NCBI GenBank assembly: GCA_954871525.1
Contig: OX940864.1
Span: forward strand, 614,001 to 678,000
DNA: 64,000 nt
DNA from: Parietaria judaica
Taxonomy: Eukaryota > Streptophyta > Magnoliopsida > Rosales > Urticaceae
Reading direction: 5' to 3'
This document shows, piece by piece, positions 32,346 through 44,974 of this stretch. The notes beneath the pieces were generated by a model. It saw only the letters and a list, made by a program, of their open reading frames with translations, was not told the origin of the DNA and ran no database searches. Both the position numbers and the translations under genes were made by a program. Position 1 is the stretch's first letter. Each line of letters starts with the position of its first letter.

Positions 32346-33228
32346 ACGAGAAAAGCGATGAGTCCACATCTAGTTTGAAGATTTTGAGTTGATTTGTGCA
32401 TCCAATTAGAAGCTCGAAATAGCGAGATTTGTTTTGGATATGAGAAATAGTTGTGACAAGACTTTTGATGCAAGAAAGTTGTGAAATTGAATTTGGGTAA
32501 ATGCTATTTATCTTATATTTACTTTCTTGCTTCAGATATAAACGACATTAAAATTTGAACGACAACTGTGTTCCATTTTCAGATCTTCTTATTCCACTGT
32601 CGTTTTCCCATTATGTGGTTTAAAATCGTTTACACTTTTGTGTCGTTTCGAGCATGTCCTTGGAATAGTTTACTGTCGTTCAAACATTTTGAGTCGTATT
32701 TAGATTTTATTATCGCTTTCCCTTTTTTCTTCTGTTGGCACTTATTGTCGTTTCTGCATTTCTTTCGTTATCAATATTGTTGACTAATTCCCCAATTTAT
32801 TATACTAAAAAAATATAAAGTAATTACGATATTATCTACTGTAACGCCATGATGCATGTACGGAGAATCTCTAGTTTGGTATGTGATAGTATTACAAAAA
32901 TAAAGTCTAAATAAATTATCTTATTGTAATTGACTAAAGTTACTTGAGGCTATTATTGTCATATGAGATATTGAGCAGATAAAATTCACATAGCTATTTA
33001 ATTTGTATAACAGCAAAACAGACTTCACATAGCTATTCTGTCTAATCCGATGATATTCATACGTGGCATAGTTAGGTTTGTGATAATACGATCCATTTCC
33101 GACGTTGATGAGATGTGTCGTCGTCCTCTGACTCGAGGTTCTCGAGCTCCCCGACCTCTGCAGCGGGGAAGCGAACCCTACAGTTTAGACTTAAGAATGG
33201 GCTCCGATAGTTTGTTATCAAAGATAAC
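32346..33228. other. Intergenic DNA with a fold-back cluster of AACGACA/TGTCGTT words
   Basis: No gene. Between 32530 and 32770, AACGACA occurs twice followed by TGTCGTT four times, an inverted layout resembling transposon subterminal repeats. The rest is AT-rich. Confidence 0.45.
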
Positions 33229-33975
33229 TTTACTACAAATAGTAGAATACACAATGAATTTTGCACAACACGTATATAATCGTTGTACCAAATAAGATTG
33301 CACAACACGTATACAATACCGTTGTACAAAATAAGATTGCACAACAATTTTGTCAAAAGTGTTGTGTAAAATTTAAAAAAAATAACTTTTACACAACACT
33401 TTACAAAAACGGTTGTGACAAAGCCCGTTCGCCTAGGCGAACTTTATCCTAGCTGCAGCGAAAACGAATAAACTTTACGAATCGCTATTTATTTTTTGAC
33501 TCTCGTCTCCGCAGGCCTAGGCTTAACTTTTCTCGCCTAGGCGAACTTTCCCTCTCATTTCTCTCCCTAACTTTTTATAATCTCTTTCGCTCATCTCCCT
33601 CTGATTCCCGTGACTTGCCCTAACTTCATCGATTCCCCTTTCTGAAGGCTTCTCACTCGATTTTCATCGCTGCTTCGCCTTCTCTCGGCGTCTCTGCCTC
33701 GCCTCCTCATTCAAGCACGAACCAGTGTCCCAATTCTCCCAGGTTATTCGTTGCTTGTGATCTCTAAGCTCTTTCGCATTGGTCTCGAGAGCTTCTATTC
33801 GGTGCTGATCCGCTTCTCTGTTTTTGTCACGTGAGGATAGTGTTCTTGCCTGTTTGTTTCCGATCTGAATTTGATTCTAGATTCGGTTATGTATGAAATG
33901 ATATCAGGTTCAGGGCGTTGGTGCTTGTCCTGGCCCTGTCGGCGTCACTGCATCTTCATCGCCTTCCAACAATGT
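33229..33975 (+). mobile_element. CACTA-like 5' end fragment (subterminal repeats and leader)
   Basis: Begins tactacaaatagtagaa, close to a CACTA terminus but with T for the first C. Repeated acaacac/gtgttgtg words follow (33260-33415), then the palindromic cgcctaggcg motifs at about 33430 and 33533, and a CT-rich leader-like block (33580-33740) with a possible donor. The cctaggc palindrome is shared with the 3' side at 54060-54350. No transposase is present. The right limit near 33975 is approximate. Confidence 0.45.
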
Positions 33976-34238
33976 ACTTTTTTGTAGAGAGGTCAATCAA
34001 AGTTTTAAATGCTACATACGTACACATCTGCTTCACCACAAGGGCATAATCGTACTTTCACACAATATCAGTAAGGGGAAAATAGATAACTACTACACTC
34101 AAATAAGACAATAAAACCACATTCCAAATGATAAATAAATAAACACGACATTTATTATTAACTCTCATGTTTTTCCAAAAGCAGCACTCGGAGTCTTGGT
34201 TGGACGGAACTGATTGCGGTGCCGGCAAGAGACGGAGC
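33976..34238 (-). other. Spacer and RLP2 3'-UTR exon
   Basis: About 34170-34238 corresponds on the minus strand to the conserved RLP 3'-UTR exon (gctccgtctcttgccgg, then caaccaagactccgag). The rest is unassigned. Confidence 0.45.
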
Positions 34239-34313
34239 CTAACAAACAAACAAAAAAAACTCATATCAAGACTCTATTGATGCAATAATTTTATCCATCG
34301 AGACAAGATTTAC
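34239..34313 (-). other. 3'-UTR intron of RLP2
   Basis: Donor GAG|GTAAATC six bases after the stop, acceptor tgtttgttag|GCTCC; 75 bp. Confidence 0.6.
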
Positions 34314-34319
34314 CTCTAG

Positions 34320-37100
34320 TTAGCCTTTGATCATCCTCATCACTTTGCCGCCTTGAACTGTTGCTTTCACGTACACCCAATCTCCGACGTCATTCCAGAG
34401 TTTGAAACATGCGCATCTGAAAGGCTTGTTGAAGATCAAAACACCACAAACTCCCCAAAATGCAGTTGCAAAACCAATCGCCATGAAAATGTAGAACCCT
34501 CTATTAAGAAGCTCATCCGAATCCCCGGGAGGAACTTCTGGAATCGAAACTGTTGCGTTCGAACACTTGTCGGGAACTGGGTCTCCGCACAACTCGGCAT
34601 TGCCCCAATAAGCAGACTCAAAGCTCTGGAGTTGAGTGCCCGTTGGAATTTTTCCCGACAAGTTGTTGTTTGACAAGTCCAGTGCATTTAGACGATAGAT
34701 CTGAACGAGACTTTGAGGAATTCGACCATTAAGTTGGTTCCATGAGAGATCCAGTGAATCTAAAGATTTCATGTTACCAATATCTCTCGGAATGTGTCCC
34801 CGTAGATTGTTTCTCGATAAATTCAACGACACTAATCCAGAAAGATGGGTTATTTCCGTCGGGATCTTGCCAATCAAGTTATTGCTGGAAAGGTCAATGC
34901 TTTTCACAAGAGCAAGAGTTGTTTTGAATTCCACTATTCCTCCTTTCCATACCAATTGTAACTTTTCCTCGTACCTTCGATACATAAACTTTCCCTCTCC
35001 TCCCTTGTACATTCCATAAGAATAATAAAAGCTTCTACTCGAAATTACAACTGAAAACCCGAAAGTCAATGTACTTTCTGAATTGAACTTATTTGTTTCC
35101 ATGGCACGCAAACAGTTAATGCATTTGGGGATACTTCCGGAGATATTGTTGTTCGAGAAGTCCAACACTATGAGTTTAGACAGATGACATAGAGAGCTGG
35201 GAATGCCTCCATTGAAGCCGTTAAATCTTAGGCTGAGAATAATAAGGTTCGATAAACTCGTTCCTAACCATGCCGGAATTGTTCCAGAAAAGTTGTTTTC
35301 TCCAAAATCAATGACGGCCATGTTCGTACAATTCTTCAAGCTTGAAGGTATCTCTCCAGTGAACCTATTCTGATTCAAGTTTAATGACAATAGACTATCG
35401 AGGGAGCCTAAGGATGGAGGAATTCTTCCAGACAGGTTGTTATTTGACAAGATAAGAGCTTCTAAGGTTTTGAACTCTGACCAACAATCGGTAAGTTCCC
35501 CAGATAATACGTTGTCGGAAATGTCAAGAAATTCCAATTGAATTTTGTATTTGATGTTACAAGAGAAGTTTAGCTTTGAAAATCTATTTTGAAATAGGGT
35601 TACATAAGCAAACTGGGTGAAAAATGATGGTACTGAACCTTGAAATTGGTTAGAGCTTAGATCAATGGAGCTATCATGTAGCCCCGGGATATGATAAATA
35701 TTGTCAATTCCTCCAGAGATTTGATTGTGAGAAAGATCTATGATACTATTTTGTGAAAGAAACCAGAACCAAGTGGGGATATGATCTGAAATTCCAGAAC
35801 CGGAAAGATTCAGAGACATATAGTTGGTTTGAGTTTGAAGCCATTTTGGAAAGTGAGGACCCAACTTGCACGACCCGAGCTCAATACCGTATAATCTAAA
35901 TGGGGGAGTCCAATCAGGATGGAAGCTCAAACTCAAGGAATTAGAAGACATATCCAGAAATGCTAAATCGGAAAGGTTTGTAAAGTGAGCCTCGGTGATT
36001 TCACCTTGGAAGAAATTTGTAGAGATGTTGAAATCATATAGAAGGTTCAACTGGGACATAACTTGAGGGAGATGCCCATGAATTTTATTTGAGCTCAAGT
36101 CCAAATGTGTCAAGGAACTTAAGTTCCCTAAAGATGTTGGAAACTCTCCTTCAAGCATGTTCTTTGAAAGATAAAGGCTATCAAGGGAACTCATGTTCCA
36201 AAATATGTCTGGAATTGAGCCATGTAGGTGGTTGTGACCGAGGTAGAGGTACTCTAATCTCGAGAGATTGCCTAGCTCAAACGGAATTTTTCCACTCAGG
36301 TCAGTATAGCTTAGACGGAGCTCCGTCAAATTGGAGAGTGAACCAATTGAAGGTGGAATTGAGCCATGTAGGTGGTTGTAACCGAGGTCGAGGTACTCTA
36401 ATCTCGAGAGATTGCCTAGCTCAAACGGAATTTTTCCACTCAGGTCATTATGGCTTAGACGGAGCTCCCTCAAATTGGAGAGTGAACCAATTGAAGGTGG
36501 AATTGAGCCATACAGATCGTTCCATGAGAGGTCGAGGGACAGCAAGGAAGTGAGCTTGCTGAAAGTTTCAGGAATTGAGCCATGTAGGTGGTTGTAACCG
36601 AGGTTGAGGTACTCTAATCTCGAGAGATTGCCTAGCTCAAACGGAATTTTTCCATTCAGGTCAGTATAGCTTAGACGGAGCTCCCTCAAATTGGAGAGTG
36701 AACCAATTGAAGGTGGAATTTGGCTCCCGCTAAAGTTCACACCACTTAAACTCAGGGAAGTCAGATGTTTCAATTCAAATATCGATGGGTTGAGCTTACC
36801 TCGTAAGCCAAACTCAAGAATGTCTAGGCTCACCACGTGGCGAGAGTCCTTTGCGCATCGAATTCCGCTCCACTTGCAGCAATCCCTCTTGCCGCTTTCG
36901 TTTCCCCAAGAAGAAAGCGGGTCATCAAGGAGGGGGTCGGTTGCATGAAGATCACGTTTGAAGCTTAACAAAGCCTTTCGCTCTGCATCTATGCACAACG
37001 TCGGAGGCTCTTCGGCGCTGAGTCCATATCGGCAGCACGTGGTACAAAGCAGAAGCAAAAAGAACGCGACACAGTGAGACGACCGACGCTGAGTACTCAT
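34320..37100 (-). CDS. RLP2: intact LRR receptor-like protein (EIX/Cf class)
   Basis: A 926-residue single-exon protein. Residues 1-29 form a signal peptide (FFLLLLCTTCC core). The LRRNT spans about 36-85 with CIDAERKALLSFKRDL and DCCKWSGIRC. A long series of LRRs of the LxxLxxLxLSxNxLxGxIP form is broken by a non-LRR island containing FMYRRYEEKLQLVWKGG (around 34920-35090). The last LRRs, a cap with LCGDPVPDKC, an acidic PGDSDE juxtamembrane segment, one transmembrane helix with small-residue spacing (AIGFATAFWGVCG) and a short tail ending MRMIKG follow. There is no kinase domain. Such RLPs bind extracellular microbial ligands and signal through SOBIR1/BAK1-type kinases; the ligand here is unknown. 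It is longer than RLP1 and RLP3 because of extra near-identical LRR pairs at 36221-36724. Many N-glycosylation sites (NLS, NFS, NLT) are visible. Confidence 0.93.
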   Translation of the reverse strand: MSTQRRSSHCVAFFLLLLCTTCCRYGLSAEEPPTLCIDAERKALLSFKRDLHATDPLLDDPLSSWGNESGKRDCCKWSGIRCAKDSRHVVSLDILEFGLRGKLNPSIFELKHLTSLSLSGVNFSGSQIPPSIGSLSNLRELRLSYTDLNGKIPFELGNLSRLEYLNLGYNHLHGSIPETFSKLTSLLSLDLSWNDLYGSIPPSIGSLSNLRELRLSHNDLSGKIPFELGNLSRLEYLDLGYNHLHGSIPPSIGSLSNLTELRLSYTDLSGKIPFELGNLSRLEYLYLGHNHLHGSIPDIFWNMSSLDSLYLSKNMLEGEFPTSLGNLSSLTHLDLSSNKIHGHLPQVMSQLNLLYDFNISTNFFQGEITEAHFTNLSDLAFLDMSSNSLSLSFHPDWTPPFRLYGIELGSCKLGPHFPKWLQTQTNYMSLNLSGSGISDHIPTWFWFLSQNSIIDLSHNQISGGIDNIYHIPGLHDSSIDLSSNQFQGSVPSFFTQFAYVTLFQNRFSKLNFSCNIKYKIQLEFLDISDNVLSGELTDCWSEFKTLEALILSNNNLSGRIPPSLGSLDSLLSLNLNQNRFTGEIPSSLKNCTNMAVIDFGENNFSGTIPAWLGTSLSNLIILSLRFNGFNGGIPSSLCHLSKLIVLDFSNNNISGSIPKCINCLRAMETNKFNSESTLTFGFSVVISSRSFYYSYGMYKGGEGKFMYRRYEEKLQLVWKGGIVEFKTTLALVKSIDLSSNNLIGKIPTEITHLSGLVSLNLSRNNLRGHIPRDIGNMKSLDSLDLSWNQLNGRIPQSLVQIYRLNALDLSNNNLSGKIPTGTQLQSFESAYWGNAELCGDPVPDKCSNATVSIPEVPPGDSDELLNRGFYIFMAIGFATAFWGVCGVLIFNKPFRCACFKLWNDVGDWVYVKATVQGGKVMRMIKG
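36221..36724 (-). repeat. Near-identical 144-bp LRR-pair repeats in RLP2
   Basis: Three copies of a 144-bp unit (two LRRs: GKIPFELGNLSRLEYL and SIPPSIGSLSNL) lie at 36221-36364, 36365-36508 and 36581-36724. The last two are separated by one unrelated 72-bp LRR segment. Differences are only a few bases, implying recent expansion by unequal exchange. Confidence 0.9.
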
Positions 37101-38044
37101 CGTGCCACCACCGCAAGAGTGCTCGTCTTTTAGCTGAAAGAAAAAGAAGTACGAAAATTGAATTACTAGCTATAAGGAAAGGATGAAAGAAGGGAAGCAT
37201 AATGGAACGTACTTAGTTGAGTTTGTTTTGTGTTTTCATCACTAATATTATTTATTTGTATTGTAGAGGAAATTTACCAACTTCTGATCACTGCATTTCA
37301 TGACTGTTGCTATAATAAAAGTCTGACTTGTGCGTTCCGTCGTTTGTGTTGACTTGGGCGGCCTGCTTGAGTATTTGGGCGGAACGACTTGTCGTTTGTG
37401 TTGACCATTATTAAGTCTTTGATCAAGTCTTCAATTTCTCATAAAAAAAAAGCTTGTGACCCATAATTGGGTGCTCAAAATGTAAAACCACTAAGTAAAT
37501 GCAGAATTAATTTAGCAAGACTAATATAAACGACATCTATTATCTCTGAACCAGCAAAATAAAAACATCACACTTTTATGTTTACTAATGATTATAACAA
37601 AAGTTGACCATTCAATTTTATTTTTTACCTTAACTATATTTAATTAATCTCCCCCGCCTTTAATTTTCAGAATTTCTAGTTCCGTCACTGATCATCTCTC
37701 GGTTGATTTGAGCTTTTGCAGAGTTATATTGTGATGACAATATGATTGAGAGATTACTCGAAAAGTCTTCAAGTCAGCATTTTTGTGGGCTCTCATGTCC
37801 GTTTCGTCATAAATTCTATGACTTGGTTTACGGATAATCATGAAACTCATCACAATAAGTTGTTGGATCCAATACTATGATGTCAGCAATGCCACTCTTT
37901 TCACTCCAATATATGGAAAATTTCAAATTTTTTTTTTTGGCAAAAGTTACTTAGCTCTTATTTTGTGTCTTCCGTCATATTTTCGTCCCAAACCGCATCA
38001 AATGTCACGTTTTTTAACCTATTAAATATACTATTTTTAATTAA
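37101..38044. other. RLP2 upstream region and spacer
   Basis: AT-rich upstream DNA of RLP2. Words such as gtcgtttgtgttgac recur at 37342 and 37392. No other gene is seen. Confidence 0.5.
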
Positions 38045-38683
38045 GGGTAAATGAACCAAATGCCCATTTGTGACTCAATGTTTCAAAAAAATGCCCAAAT
38101 CTATTTTTGGTAATTAAAACCATCAACTAGTTGTAATATGGACCAATATACCCTTATTTTTTTAAATACCAAATAATTAAAAAATAATTAATCATCCTTA
38201 ATTGTAGCAACAATAAGGATTCAGCCACGTTATTTAAATACAAATTTCTTTCCTTTATTATAAATTAATCAATCTTCCTATTTTGTAGCAAAAATAAGGA
38301 TTGTAGTTATACTTTTTGAATTATACGCTGGAAATAATAATTCAATGTCAAAATTAAATTAAATTTAATATATAAACGCTGAAAATTATAAAGCAAATGA
38401 GAAAAAAGTCTATTATAATTACACATTGGTAAATTAATGTAACTATAATTACAGATTGGTAACTGTAATTATATTTACGTATATGTAATATGACTTATTC
38501 GTAATTATAGTTATGTATACGTAAAATGAGTTACTTGTTCCTAATTATAGTTACGTAATTGTAACTATAATTACATTTACGTAATTGTAACTATAATAAC
38601 ATTTACGATTTTGTAATTAGAATTACGATTATAGTGTTTCGATCCCTAAACACCCAAACACATATATTTTCACGGGGTATATG
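38045..38683. mobile_element. MULE-C terminal fragment with GTAATTA array
   Basis: Starts GGGTAAATGAACCAAATGCC and continues with atgtttcaaaaaaatgccc, a MULE-like terminus comparable to MULE-A. It is followed (38410-38630) by gtaattatagttac/gtaactataattac units, another form of the palindromic array. Copia-2 inserted at 38684, and the far end was not recognised beyond 45380. Confidence 0.5.
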
Positions 38684-39085
38684 TGTAAGCATTAATTTAA
38701 TGTCGTACATGATTATGCAATCCGATTCATTAATATTGCATAGAACATTATTAGCCAAGATCTTAGAACGAGATGATTTTCACATATGAATATTAGATCG
38801 AGAAAGCGTACCTTGATCCATGATCGGAATAATAGCGGAAACGATTAATCACCGGAATTGCGTATCTCTCTCTTAACCTCTTTAGAGTGACAAGCCTTCT
38901 TTGATGGAGAGGAAAACTTACGTAGGTAGAGAGAGGACCAATTCCTAAGGTTTCTCTTTATATAGACCCACCATCAGGGTATAATAGGAATTTACCTTTA
39001 TTTAATTAAATCAATTAGATTTTATCTTATTATTATTAAACCCATTATTTAAATTGCCCAATGGGCCACATACGTGAATCTAACA
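38684..39085 (-). repeat. 3' LTR of Copia-2
   Basis: 402-bp LTR, TGTTAGATTCACG...CTTACA when read on the minus strand. Confidence 0.93.
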
Positions 39086-39482
39086 TTCTCCCGCTTGGCC
39101 CATGTGCCATTATATCCTTTATGATTTAAGAATAAACATAATTGCGCATACTTAAGATAAATCCATCGTAATGTTTAATTAAATCATAAGGTTATTATCA
39201 AGCATGACGACTAATAAGGATCATGGCGGTTGTACATCAGTTTTCTACATAGTCCCTTCCATGTATCACAATACTAGTTTCATACTCAATATAACACATA
39301 ATAAGGTAATAAATAACGGTCCGACGATAATGTCTTTGTCAGAGACAAAAGATCTTGTTTTGTTCACATAATGCATTCATGTATATACTAATCATAAGAA
39401 ACAAGATCCATTCATTCATATCAGAAACAAAATAAGTGAGCTCAAAGTGTCAATCACATAAAACATAAGACGTAAAATAACG

Positions 39483-42400
39483 TTAATGATGACATCCAAG
39501 GATCCCCATTCTTTCAACATGTTCAGTGAAAGCCTTAGGGGGCAATCCTTTCGTTAATGGATCTGCAACCATAAGTTTTGTGCTAATGTGCTCGATTGAC
39601 ACTCTTTGTTTCTGAACTTCTTCTTTAACGCCAAAGTATTTCAATTCCATATGCTTAGCACCCTTCGAATACTTGTCGTTTTTAGAAAAGAAGACTGCTG
39701 CGGAGTTATCACAGTAAATTTTCAGCGGCTTGGTGATACTGTCGACAATTCCAAGTCCTGAAATAAAGTTCCGCAGCCATAAACCATGAACTGTAGCCTC
39801 AAAGCATGCTACAAACTCAGCTTCCATAGTGGATGCAGCAATGACAGACTGCTTCGCACTCTTCCATGAGATTGCTCCTCCGGCTAGAAGAAACAAATAG
39901 CCAAAAGTGGATTTCCTAGAATCCACACATCCGGCAAAATCTGAATCTGAATATCCAATTACCTCAAGGTGATCAGACTTCTTGTAAGTAAGCATATGAT
40001 CTTTCGTTCCTTGCAGATACCTCAGTACTTTCTTTGCAGCTTTCCAGTGATCTAATCCTGGGTTACTTTGATACCTTCCCAGCATTCCGACAGCAAAACT
40101 GATGTCCGGTCTGGTACAGGTCTGTGCGTACATCAAGCTTCCCACAATAGATGCATAAGGAATTTGTTCCATCTGATTGCGCTCCAATTCATTCTTTGGA
40201 CATTGATTGAGACTAAATTTATCTCCCTTCTGAATTGGTGCAACACTTGAAGAGCATTTATCCATTTTGAATTTCTCTAGAACTTTATTGATATATGCTT
40301 TCTGAGACAATCCCAACCATCCTTGTGATCTATTACGAAATATTTCTATTCCGATCACATAGGATGCCTCACCCATATCTTTCATTTCAAAGTTCTTCGA
40401 GAGAAATTCCCTGGTTTGACGTAATAAACCAAGATCGTTAGTAGCAAGCAAGATATCGTCAACATACAAAACCAGAATAATAAACTTGCTCCCACTGATC
40501 TTTAGATATATACATCGATCAACGATGTTTTCAGTAAATCCAAAAGATGTAATGGTATCATTGAACTTAAGATACCATTGTTGGGAAGCTTGTTTAAGTC
40601 CGTATATTGACTTCTTGAGTTTACACACCATATGTTCTTTACCATCAACTTTAAAACCTTCAGGTTGATCCATAAAGGCATCTTCATCTAAATTCCCATT
40701 CAAAAAGGCGGTTTTCACATCCATTTGATGGAGCTCCAAATCATAATGAGCCACCATCGCCATGACTATCCTTAAAGAGTCCTTTTTAGAAACGGGCGAA
40801 AAAGTCTCTTTGTAGTCAATACCATCTTTCTGAGTAAAACCTTTGGCAACGAGTCTGGCCTTGTGTCTTTCGATATTGCCGTTCGAGTCATGCTTGGTCT
40901 TGAAGACCCATTTACACCCAACTCTTTTACAACCTTTTGGCAATTCAACAAGATCCCAAACTTCATTGTGATCCATTGATTTTAGCTCTTCTTTCATGGC
41001 ATCTAACCATTTATGAGAGTTATCACTCTCTATGGCTTGTGAAAAAGAAACTGGATCATTTTCAATTCCGGAGTCAAATTCAGACTCCATCAGATAAACC
41101 AAATAATCATATGAAATGGCAGATTTTCTTTCTCTCCCAGATCTTCTTAATGTGATTTCTTGTGGTTCACCCATAATATGTTCATTTGCTATTATAAGTT
41201 CATTATGTGGAGCTTGATCATTAATTTGTTGTTCTTGCAAATCATTATCATGTTCAACATGTGCAGGAACAACAACTTGAGTAGAAGATAAAGGCAAAGG
41301 GATTTGCACTCTAACTTCTTGAATTTCCACTTTACGTGGTTCCAAGCTCCCACTAACTTCACCATTCTCAATGAACCTTGCATTTCCAGTTTCAACAATT
41401 CTTGTACTATGATTAGGACAATAAAATCGATACCCTTTAGATTTTTCTGGATAACCAATGAAAAAACCACTGATTGTTCTTGCATCCAGTTTCTTTTCAT
41501 GTGGATTATAAATTCTTACTTCTGCCGGGCAACCCCAAACATGCAGGTGCCTTAAACTAGGTTTCCTTCCCGTCCACAGTTCAAAAGGTGTCTTAGGAAC
41601 TGCCTTACTAGGAACCCTGTTTAGCAAATACACGGCAGTCTTTAAAGCATGCATCCACAATGATTTGGGTAAAGAAGAATTGCTTAACATACTCCTAACC
41701 ATATCCATTAATGTACGGTTACGCCTTTCTGCAACACCATTTTGTTGCGGTGTTCCTGGCATTGTGTATTGAGCACAAATACCACGACTTTCAAGGAACT
41801 TAGCAAAGGGACCAGGGCACTGTCCACTTTCATCATATCTTCCGTAATATTCATCACCTCTGTCAGATCTGACAATTTTCACCTTTCTATCTAATTGCCT
41901 TTCAACTTCATTGATAAACACCTCAAGGGTATCTACTGATTGAGATTTTTCATGCAGCAAATAAATATATCCATAACGTGAAAAATCATCGATAAAGGTG
42001 ATAAAATATTTTTCTCCACCAAAAGATGGAACATCAAAAGGCCCACAAATATCGGTGTGAATAATTTCAAGGAGCTGTGTGCTTCTTGTGGCTTCTTTCT
42101 TAAGTGTCTTTCTTGTTTGCTTTCCCTTAATGCATTCAATACAAACACCAAGATCAGTAAAATCCAAATCATGCAGGATTTCATTCTTTACTAATCTTTC
42201 AATTCTTTCTTTGGATATATGACCCAAACGTTTATGCCACAAGTAAGCAGATGATTCATCAGACCTACCACGTTTAGTTCCAACATTATGATGCAAGGTC
42301 AATAAAGTCTCGGCAAAAACAGTATCAAGCTTTAATTTGTAGAGATCATCATAAAGAATACCCGAACCCAATAAAAGATTTTGTTTAAACAAACTGAAAC

Positions 42401-43607
42401 ATCCATTGCCAAATTTAGAAGTGTACCCAGCTTTATCAAGTTTGGACACAGAAATCAAATTGCGAGAAATAGAAGGAGCATACAGAGTTCGAAAAAGATC
42501 TAAATGACACCCAGTGTCTAAAACTAAACGATAAGTTCCAACAGCTTCAACTGGAATTTTGACTCTGTTTCCCATGTAGATAAATTTCTCATTTTCGCTT
42601 ATGGTTTGGGTCGAAAGGAATCCCTGCATCGTATTTGAAACATGAGTGGTAGCACCAGAATCAATCCACCAGGTATTATAAGGAACTTCAGCTAAATTTG
42701 ATTCGAAACATACTGAAACATAATGTATACATTTTCTTTCGAACCATGCCTTACGTTTCAGGCAATCTTTCTGAAAGTGTCCAGTCCTTTTGCAGAACCG
42801 ACACGTTTCGTTGCTTGGTTCCTTCTGGTTGATTTGGACAGATGACTGATTAAGCCTTGATAGTCCTTTCTTGCCATTTCCATCCTTTTTCCAAGGTTTC
42901 TTTCCAGCACCTTTATGACCAATGAGATTAGCTGAATGACTTCCTGGTTTCTTAAGCCTCGCTTCCTCTTGAATGAGCATGCTTTGTAATTCATGCACAT
43001 TCCATTTATCCTTCAGAGTATTATAGTTCATATGAAATGGACCGTACTCAGAAGGTAAGGAATTAAGGATGAACGTTACTAGGAAATTTTCATTCACTTC
43101 CATTCCCATGGTCTTCAATCTTGCTGCAATGTTCGTCATTTCGACGATATGCTCATGCATGGTACGAGAACCATTAAATTTCATAGTGGTTAACGTACCC
43201 ATCAGTGTCCCAGCCAACGACTTATCAGCCGATTCGGACTGAGAACTATCTTCCACAGACTTCAGAAATTCCTTAGCACTTTCAGTTCTGTTCAGTGTGG
43301 ACTTGATGTTGTTTGCTACAGTCATTCGCATAAACATTAGGCTTAGTCTGTTAGATCTTTCCCAAGCTTTATGGAAAGATCTTTGCTCGGCACTGCTAGC
43401 ATCAGTAAGGGCAGCAGGTTTCTCACTTAAGAGTGCAAGATCAAGATCCAGAACACCGAGGTGAAACTGAATCTGCTCACACCATTCTAAGAAATTGAGC
43501 CCATTAAACTTAATAACAGACGTTGCTTGCGAATGAAGAGAAACAGGAACAAAAGCTGCAATATATAACATATGCTTACACGTTAATGCTTTGAGTAAAA
43601 ACTTCAT
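39483..43607 (-). CDS. Copia-2 gag-pol polyprotein (1374 codons, no stop)
   Basis: Gag (about residues 30-260, with [19 protein letters not shown]) is followed by a zinc knuckle [14 protein letters not shown] near residue 267. Protease DSGATTHV lies near 314. Integrase begins with HHCC ([12 protein letters not shown]...CIECIKGK) near 455 and has acids in [17 protein letters not shown] and NGVAERRNR. Reverse transcriptase shows [19 protein letters not shown] and YVDDILLA (near 1048). RNase H shows [29 protein letters not shown] and CDNSAAV, ending GILGCHH. All catalytic motifs look intact. The true start may be later than the first ATG: a splice-acceptor-like ttatatattgcag lies about 45 bases in, just before AFVPVS, so the first residues may be intron-derived. 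It supplies all enzymes for retrotransposition. Confidence 0.93.
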   Translation of the reverse strand: MKFLLKALTCKHMLYIAAFVPVSLHSQATSVIKFNGLNFLEWCEQIQFHLGVLDLDLALLSEKPAALTDASSAEQRSFHKAWERSNRLSLMFMRMTVANNIKSTLNRTESAKEFLKSVEDSSQSESADKSLAGTLMGTLTTMKFNGSRTMHEHIVEMTNIAARLKTMGMEVNENFLVTFILNSLPSEYGPFHMNYNTLKDKWNVHELQSMLIQEEARLKKPGSHSANLIGHKGAGKKPWKKDGNGKKGLSRLNQSSVQINQKEPSNETCRFCKRTGHFQKDCLKRKAWFERKCIHYVSVCFESNLAEVPYNTWWIDSGATTHVSNTMQGFLSTQTISENEKFIYMGNRVKIPVEAVGTYRLVLDTGCHLDLFRTLYAPSISRNLISVSKLDKAGYTSKFGNGCFSLFKQNLLLGSGILYDDLYKLKLDTVFAETLLTLHHNVGTKRGRSDESSAYLWHKRLGHISKERIERLVKNEILHDLDFTDLGVCIECIKGKQTRKTLKKEATRSTQLLEIIHTDICGPFDVPSFGGEKYFITFIDDFSRYGYIYLLHEKSQSVDTLEVFINEVERQLDRKVKIVRSDRGDEYYGRYDESGQCPGPFAKFLESRGICAQYTMPGTPQQNGVAERRNRTLMDMVRSMLSNSSLPKSLWMHALKTAVYLLNRVPSKAVPKTPFELWTGRKPSLRHLHVWGCPAEVRIYNPHEKKLDARTISGFFIGYPEKSKGYRFYCPNHSTRIVETGNARFIENGEVSGSLEPRKVEIQEVRVQIPLPLSSTQVVVPAHVEHDNDLQEQQINDQAPHNELIIANEHIMGEPQEITLRRSGRERKSAISYDYLVYLMESEFDSGIENDPVSFSQAIESDNSHKWLDAMKEELKSMDHNEVWDLVELPKGCKRVGCKWVFKTKHDSNGNIERHKARLVAKGFTQKDGIDYKETFSPVSKKDSLRIVMAMVAHYDLELHQMDVKTAFLNGNLDEDAFMDQPEGFKVDGKEHMVCKLKKSIYGLKQASQQWYLKFNDTITSFGFTENIVDRCIYLKISGSKFIILVLYVDDILLATNDLGLLRQTREFLSKNFEMKDMGEASYVIGIEIFRNRSQGWLGLSQKAYINKVLEKFKMDKCSSSVAPIQKGDKFSLNQCPKNELERNQMEQIPYASIVGSLMYAQTCTRPDISFAVGMLGRYQSNPGLDHWKAAKKVLRYLQGTKDHMLTYKKSDHLEVIGYSDSDFAGCVDSRKSTFGYLFLLAGGAISWKSAKQSVIAASTMEAEFVACFEATVHGLWLRNFISGLGIVDSITKPLKIYCDNSAAVFFSKNDKYSKGAKHMELKYFGVKEEVQKQRVSIEHISTKLMVADPLTKGLPPKAFTEHVERMGILGCHH

Positions 43608-44960
43608 AATACAGATTCAGAACATTAGAAGAAGCAAACATAAAATGCACATTGAATATCACCTTTGGGTGAAACAACAATATACATGAAACATGATTGA
43701 TGCATAATTAATTTCACATAATTGGTAACTAACATACTCAAATTAGATATGCTTGTAAACTTTGGATATACTAAACATACCTAACTGATTAAATAGATTA
43801 CCACGATAATGTTCATGAATTATAAAACGAATGATCAACCTTTGGGCGATCCAGAAATATTTTATAATCAATGAACTTCAATTCACCCGTAATAAAACAT
43901 TTATGTCATTAAAGCATCACTTAATCGGGGTGATTTGAACATTAATAATTTAATATCTATGAAGCATTCTAATTCGGCCACTTTGGTGACTAACAAATTA
44001 TTCATAATATAGATATCAAATTGAGTTAACAGTAAATGTCAACCCGGGTCAACGAATTAAGTCAACCAAAATCAGAGGTAAATAAAGAAGTTTATTTATT
44101 TACCTAAACTATAAGGTACAATATCATTAAGCCCACAATATTATAATTCGTAATACCAGAGTTTAAACTTGAAACCAAATAACAAGATACATATACATAT
44201 ATATATATATTTGTAAATATTTCTTACTCTCTGGTTCTATATGTGCGGCAAATAAATGTGATATAAGATTGCATTAGTCACTTTAATAACATAAGCACGT
44301 GGCATGAGAAGCTGTTACCAAAATATTCGGCTATAGTTAAAAAAGTGGGTCAACAAATTATCCACGTAATTATAGTAACAAATAAATCTTTCAATAAAAT
44401 AATACTTAATATTTTATCATTAAAAGAACGGTTACTTTGAAGACTTAGAATAAGGTGGTTACAGAAAACCCAAAATAAGTGAGTAACTTTATCCTAAATA
44501 ATTGCCACTTCAACTTTATTATTTAAAAATAATAATAATAATAATATAATTAGCCACGATTTACCGTAACAAAATATATATTTTATTTTATATTTTAAAT
44601 CATAAACACGATTTTAAAACTTTATACGTGTTTACAAGATCAAAAACATGGATCATCATTATATTGATCATGAAAAATAAAATAAAATATATACATACTG
44701 ACTATGATGAAAAATAAAGTCAGGATGTTCTTGATCGATCAAACACGTACAAAAAAATAATTGCATATCAATCCCAACATATATGCACATATACAGATTC
44801 CATATACAAATTCAATCATGATATTAAGCATATATACATATGTCAAAGAAGACCAAAACATCGATCTTCACATTAAATTGATCGACATGAACAAGTTATT
44901 GCACACCAGTGAAAATTAAATCACATACGTTATAGGAAAATCATTGGTTCAACAATCAAG
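43608..44960 (-). other. Long untranslated leader of Copia-2
   Basis: About 1.35 kb between primer-binding site and gag with no long ORF. It is AT-rich. It may contain an intron, given the acceptor-like sequence just inside the ORF, but no donor is assigned. Confidence 0.5.
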
Positions 44961-44974
44961 GCTCTGATACCACA

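Noticed and set aside
36089..36553. 154-codon plus-strand frame opposite RLP2
   Set aside because: Antisense shadow of the repeated LRR units; its internal repeats simply mirror them.
34320..37100. RLP2 as a receptor kinase
   Set aside because: The tail after the membrane helix is only about 35 residues and ends at a stop; no kinase domain is encoded downstream.
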